NCBI GenBank assembly: GCA_902764825.1
Contig: CACWXL010000001.1
Coordinates: 62,001-126,000 of the forward strand
Reading direction: 5' to 3'
DNA length: 64,000 nucleotides
Source of the DNA: Oscillospiraceae bacterium
Lineage (GTDB): Bacteria; Bacillota; Clostridia; Saccharofermentanales; Saccharofermentanaceae
Shown one piece after another: positions 60,363 through 64,000 of this stretch (the stretch's first letter is position 1; each line of letters starts with the position of its first letter). Under the pieces are notes generated by a model. It was not told where the DNA came from, made no database searches, and worked only from the letters and a program-made list of their open reading frames with translations. A program made the translations under genes and the position numbers.

Positions 60363-62387
60363 TTACTCTTCTGTTGTCTCAGCGGGAGCTTCTTCAGCAG
60401 CTTCCTCAACTGCTTCTTCCTCAGGGAGCTCAGGATCGATAGGAGCAACTTCCTTGATGGAGATGGAGATCCTTCTCTCCTCAGGCTCGATCTTGATGAC
60501 CTTAGCCTGAACGACCTGACCTACAGAAAGAGCATCCTCAGGCTTCTCAAGTCTTCTGGAAGAGATCTGGGATACATGGCAAAGTGCGTCGAGATCGGGC
60601 TCAAGCTGAACGAAAGCGCCGAACTTTGTAAGACGTACTACTGTACCCTGAACGATGCAGCCAACAGGCATTCTCTCTTCGATGTTGTAGTAAGGATCGT
60701 CCTCAAGCTTCTTGTAGCCCAAAGAGATCTTCTTTGTTTCCTTATCGAAAGACTTAACGTAAACGTCAACTTCCTCACCAACCTTCAAAACGTCAGCAGG
60801 CTTAGCGTTGCGGCTCCAGGAGAGCTCGGAAACGTGTACGAGTCCGTCAACACCGCCGATATCGATGAAAGCACCGAAATCAACAAGGCTTCTAACAACA
60901 CCTTTGTAGTGCTTGCCTTCTTCGATGTTGTCCCAGATCTCAGCGCTCTTCTTGCGGCGCTCTTCGGAAACGATGATCCTGTGGCTTCCGGAGATTCTGA
61001 GGCGTCCCTTCTCTGTATCGAACTTGGTTACGAGGATATCGAGTGTCTGGCCGACATAAGACTCGAGGTCCTTTACTTCGCCGGTCTTGATCTGTGTTCT
61101 GTGGATATAGATATCAACGCCCTTGTAAGAACCGATAACGCCGTCCTTAACAGTGCGTGTGATCTTAACAGTAATAGGAGTCTTGTTCTTATAAGCTTCC
61201 TCGATCTCAGCTCTGCCCTTCTCTGACTCTACGTCGTTCTTAGAAAGGATGATCTCTTTGCCCTGATCGGAATTCTTGATGCTTCTGACCTTAACGGTAA
61301 CTTCAACGTGGTCGGCAATAGCCTTATCAAGATCGAATTCAGGATCCGAATCAAACTCCTTACGTGAAATTCTTCCTTCGGACTTGTCGTGTACGTCTAC
61401 ATAAACATAGTCGTCATCTGCAGATGTGATCGTGCCCTTTACTACAGCACCTCTTCTAACCTGCGCAATTAAATCGACAGCATTGGCAAACTCTGTGTCA
61501 AAGCCCTGATTTGTGATCTTCTCTTCTTCGTTCATTTGTTGAACAACCTCCAAAATAATAGCTTCCGGTGTAGATGCACCCGCTGTGATCCCGATCTTAT
61601 CAGTTGGAAGTATGTCCCCATTTTGAATAAGGCTTCTAACCTCTGTGCCGGAATTCACAAGGAATGTTCTTGCACAACGACCTTTGCAGATGTCCAAAAG
61701 CTTAGTGGTGTTCGAACTGTGAGCAGAACCGATGACTATCATCGAATCTGAAGTCTCAGAGAGCGAAGCGGCTTCCTTTTGCCTACTTTCAGTCGTAATA
61801 CATATTGTATCAAAAACATTATATTTTTCAATTTTATTTTTAACAAATTGGCATATTTTTTTAAAAGTGTCGCTAGAGAACGTCGTCTGCGATATCAAAA
61901 TGGCGGATTCAAGCGGAAAATCAAGGGTATCAAGATCCTCCGGAGCCTTGATAACAGCACATTTGACGCCATATCCCTCAGCTTCTCCCAGGATGCCCGT
62001 TACCTCAGGATGACCTTTGGTTCCTGCAATGATTATGTTCATTCCCTTTGCGGCATTTTCCTTTACGATCTTATGGATCTTCGAAACAAACGGACATGTC
62101 ATGTCCCTGATATCGCAGTTCTTGGACTCCAATATCCTTATTTCTTCAGGTGTTACGCCGTGGGCTCTTATAATGACAACAGCATTCTCAGGACAGTCTT
62201 CTGCCTTTTCGCATATGGTAAATCCGCCCTTAACAAGTTCATCGACCACATATTTGTTGTGAACGATCTCGCCAAGCATCACAAGCGGCCTGCCGTCATT
62301 CCTTGCGGCGACTGCATCCTGTGCAGCCGTAACGGCATTTTTGACGCCGAAACAGAATCCTGATGATTTAGCGGCAGTTACTTTCAT
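60363..62387 (-). CDS. ispH: Fusion of IspH (HMBPP reductase) and ribosomal protein S1
   Basis: 674 aa. Residues 1-280 are IspH, last MEP pathway enzyme, with the cluster cysteines in SSGFCFGVKNAV, DMTCPFVSKIH and FDTICITTESRQKEA, plus GTKGHPEVTGI. Residues about 305-655 carry four S1 RNA-binding repeats (VVKGTITSADDDYVYVDVHD; ITVKITRTVKDG; YKGVVRSLVDFGAFIDIGG; VQGTVVRLTKFGAFVQL), corresponding to RpsA. An acidic tail ends the protein (PEEEAVEEAAEEAPAETTEE). This bifunctional fusion is known in Clostridia. Start overlaps the cmk stop by 4 bp. Strong terminator follows. Confidence 0.95.
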   Translation of the reverse strand: MKVTAAKSSGFCFGVKNAVTAAQDAVAARNDGRPLVMLGEIVHNKYVVDELVKGGFTICEKAEDCPENAVVIIRAHGVTPEEIRILESKNCDIRDMTCPFVSKIHKIVKENAAKGMNIIIAGTKGHPEVTGILGEAEGYGVKCAVIKAPEDLDTLDFPLESAILISQTTFSSDTFKKICQFVKNKIEKYNVFDTICITTESRQKEAASLSETSDSMIVIGSAHSSNTTKLLDICKGRCARTFLVNSGTEVRSLIQNGDILPTDKIGITAGASTPEAIILEVVQQMNEEEKITNQGFDTEFANAVDLIAQVRRGAVVKGTITSADDDYVYVDVHDKSEGRISRKEFDSDPEFDLDKAIADHVEVTVKVRSIKNSDQGKEIILSKNDVESEKGRAEIEEAYKNKTPITVKITRTVKDGVIGSYKGVDIYIHRTQIKTGEVKDLESYVGQTLDILVTKFDTEKGRLRISGSHRIIVSEERRKKSAEIWDNIEEGKHYKGVVRSLVDFGAFIDIGGVDGLVHVSELSWSRNAKPADVLKVGEEVDVYVKSFDKETKKISLGYKKLEDDPYYNIEERMPVGCIVQGTVVRLTKFGAFVQLEPDLDALCHVSQISSRRLEKPEDALSVGQVVQAKVIKIEPEERRISISIKEVAPIDPELPEEEAVEEAAEEAPAETTEE

Positions 62388-63058
62388 TTATCTTCTTCTT
62401 CCAAATGGCTTAAGAGGAATTCCCTTGTGCCTTCGATATCGTACTTTCCTGTGTCGATAACGACCGCTTCAGGAACCTGGATAAGAGGTGATGCGGCTCT
62501 TGTGGAGTCCTGTTCATCTCTGTATTTAATATCTCTTAATACCTCTTCATAGGTCTGGGAGTGATCTCCTGCCTCATTAAGTTCCTTAAGTCTTCTCTCG
62601 GCCCTTACCTCAGGTGCGCAGACAACGAAGAACTTGTATTTAGCATCAGGAAGCACTACGGATGCGATATCTCTTCCGTCAAGCACGAACGTCTGGTTCT
62701 TAGCGATCTCTCTTTGAAGAGCTACCATTGCAGCCCTTACAAAAGGAAGTGCGGAAATATCAGATGCGGCAATGGATGTCTGGGGAGTTCTGAGTTCGCC
62801 TGTAACATCCTCACCGTCGAGGATCATGTGCTGAACGCCGTCAATGAAAGCGACTTCGATCTTAATATCGTCCATCATCTTCTTTACGGCATCTGCATCT
62901 TTTGCATTAATGCCTCTCTTGATGGATGCGACAGCGCATGTTCTGTACATCGCACCGGTATCAAGGTACATAATGCCGAGTTCTTTTGCGATGCCTTTTG
63001 CGAGCGTGCTCTTGCCTGATCCTGAAGGTCCGTCGATAGCGATCTGATAAATGCCCAT
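62384..63058 (-). CDS. cmk: Cytidylate kinase
   Basis: Phosphorylates CMP and dCMP. 224 aa: QIAIDGPSGSGKSTLAKGIA (P-loop), YLDTGAMYRTCAVASI, TPQTSIAASDISALPFVR, FVLDGRDIASVVLPDA (in place of GRDIGTVV) and the lid region RAERRLKELNEAG. Precedes ispH-rpsA with a 4-bp overlap, a conserved clostridial arrangement. Confidence 0.96.
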   Translation of the reverse strand: MGIYQIAIDGPSGSGKSTLAKGIAKELGIMYLDTGAMYRTCAVASIKRGINAKDADAVKKMMDDIKIEVAFIDGVQHMILDGEDVTGELRTPQTSIAASDISALPFVRAAMVALQREIAKNQTFVLDGRDIASVVLPDAKYKFFVVCAPEVRAERRLKELNEAGDHSQTYEEVLRDIKYRDEQDSTRAASPLIQVPEAVVIDTGKYDIEGTREFLLSHLEEEDK

Positions 63059-63069
63059 AATATTCTCCT

Positions 63070-63957
63070 TTATAAAATATCTCCGTCTTCTGTGGTCCTG
63101 TCTCTTCCCGTCTCATAGACACGGTACTGTGACCATAATGTCTCAAGCGATTCGAGTGATGCCTGGATATGCTCTTTTCTGTGCATTCCGAGTGATACGA
63201 GAAGTGCATTTATGAGTGACAGCGGCGCCGTAAGCGAATCAACGAATGATGCCATTGACGATTTCGCGAAAAGCTTGATGTCGGCATATTCGGTCATTGC
63301 CGTATCGTCCTTGTCGGTAATGGCGATTATCGTCGCGCCCTTCTTTTTTGCATAACCCATGGAGTTGATCGTTCTTGCAGAATATCTCGGAAATGAGATT
63401 CCGATCATAACATCGCCTTTCCCGATCGGCATGATCTGCTCGAAAAGCTCATTAGTGCAGGTACTTCTGACCAGCACAACGTCATCGAACAGAAGCGTCA
63501 TATAGAAATGCATGAACTCCGACAGAGGAGCCGATGCCCTGATGCCCATGATATATATCTTTCTAGCTCCGAGAATGGAACGGACGGCGTTGTCAAACTC
63601 TTTCTCATCAATGGAATTAAGTGAATCCCTGAGATTGGCTATGTCCTGATTGACGACTGATCTTAAGGCCTCGCTGTCGCTCTCGAACTTCTCGGTAAGT
63701 CCTAATCTCTGAACTGAAGTAAGCTTTGACTTAAGGTCTTCCTGAAGTGCCTTCTGGAATTCGGGATAACCTTCGAACCCGAGTTCCGTCGTAAACCTTA
63801 CGACAGTTGATTCGGATACTCCTACCTCCTCACCTAATCTGGCAGCGGTCATATAAGCTGCCTTGTCATAGGATTCCAGAATGAAGCCCGCAATGGCCTT
63901 ATGGCCCTTGCTCATACCGGAAATGGCATTTTCGATAAGATCAAGCGTCCCCGTCAT
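63070..63957 (-). CDS. RpiR/MurR family transcriptional regulator
   Basis: About 295 aa. N-terminal helix-turn-helix with AARLGEEVGVSESTVVRFTT (a typical RpiR recognition region) and a C-terminal SIS sugar-phosphate binding domain (ARKIYIMGIRASAPLSEFM; DVMIGISFPRYSARTINSM; TIIAITDKDDTAMTEYADI). Such regulators respond to phosphosugars, for instance in amino-sugar catabolism. Its place directly before cmk is unusual. GTG 63966 opens the frame, but GAAGG is best placed for ATG 63957. It overlaps the end of an upstream gene. Confidence 0.9.
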   Translation of the reverse strand: MTGTLDLIENAISGMSKGHKAIAGFILESYDKAAYMTAARLGEEVGVSESTVVRFTTELGFEGYPEFQKALQEDLKSKLTSVQRLGLTEKFESDSEALRSVVNQDIANLRDSLNSIDEKEFDNAVRSILGARKIYIMGIRASAPLSEFMHFYMTLLFDDVVLVRSTCTNELFEQIMPIGKGDVMIGISFPRYSARTINSMGYAKKKGATIIAITDKDDTAMTEYADIKLFAKSSMASFVDSLTAPLSLINALLVSLGMHRKEHIQASLESLETLWSQYRVYETGRDRTTEDGDIL

Positions 63958-64000
63958 TCTCTTCACCTTCCTCGTTCTCAGGCTTAGGTGCCATGAGGCT
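63941..64000 (-). CDS. C-terminal end of an unidentified gene (runs off the right edge)
   Basis: The minus strand entering at 64000 can be read to a TGA at 63941-63943 as SLMAPKPENEEGEENDGDA, an acidic, flexible tail. It would overlap the RpiR-type gene start by 17 bp, as tightly packed genes here do. Nineteen residues are too few to name a family. In other clostridia this slot can hold scpB or a flavoprotein gene, but there is no direct evidence for either. Confidence 0.4.
   Translation of the reverse strand, partial: SLMAPKPENEEGEENDGDA

Noticed and set aside
1..64000. Mobile elements, prophage, toxin-antitoxin or defence islands
   Set aside because: No transposase, integrase, phage structural gene, restriction enzyme, Cas, TIR, Argonaute or similar motif was found; gene content and strand layout are those of core chromosome.

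Overview
The window reads as a chromosome segment of a Gram-positive, low-to-moderate GC bacterium of class Clostridia. Pointers are a PolC-type replicase, a type A RNase P RNA, an IspH fused to ribosomal protein S1, a pyrH-frr-uppS-cdsA-dxr-rseP-ispG-polC-priA cluster, and a giant acyl-CoA dehydratase activase-like protein. Nearly everything is core housekeeping. I found no phage, insertion sequence, CRISPR array, toxin-antitoxin pair or recognisable defence system. The genus cannot be named from sequence alone.

Layout. 1-341 is the start of a comM/yifB gene (minus), divergent from ychF (589-1680, plus). From about 11.86 kb leftwards to a terminator at 1.7 kb runs one minus-strand operon: a hypothetical gene, the activase, polA, coaE and three small membrane or envelope genes. 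A second minus-strand run (23.8 to 11.9 kb) holds apeA, cls, an amidohydrolase, a heterodimeric ABC exporter, murD, leuA and uppP. Around 23.8-33.6 kb lie shorter units: a PHP phosphatase, a LytTR regulator with a membrane protein, lrp-aminotransferase-prfB, malic enzyme, and a long glutamine synthetase. From 33.7 to 39.3 kb come an aquaporin, a damaged-looking purM, rnpB, nif3, trmK and dnaG. 39.4-41.5 kb is dapA-dapB-yajC. 41.6-55.4 kb is the large pyrH-to-priA operon joining nucleotide, ribosome-recycling, isoprenoid/lipid and replication genes. 55.6-57.4 kb is rpsB-tsf, then thyA-histidine phosphatase-folA, two tandem tRNA-Pro genes, a repeat-rich non-coding island, ispH-rpsA and cmk, an RpiR-type regulator and the tail of one more gene.

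How the genes work together. dxr, ispG and ispH give three steps of the MEP isoprenoid pathway; uppS and uppP make and recycle undecaprenyl phosphate for murD-dependent wall synthesis; cdsA and cls feed phospholipid synthesis; thyA, folA, pyrH, cmk and purM supply nucleotides; polA, polC, priA and dnaG copy DNA; dapA and dapB serve lysine/diaminopimelate synthesis.

Most unusual observations: (1) PolC keeps its PHP and polymerase parts, but the proofreading exonuclease region has lost the recognisable catalytic motifs. (2) purM appears to have lost about 95 bp near its 3' end, with the original C-terminus still readable in another frame. (3) frr runs past its normal end into uppS, whose N-terminus is readable upstream of any good start codon. 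(4) There is a tRNA-Pro with anticodon AGG. (5) Several leader and operator-like structures precede rpsB, the aquaporin, the glutamine synthetase and pyrH. (6) A hairpin-rich repeat island lies at 60.15-60.25 kb.
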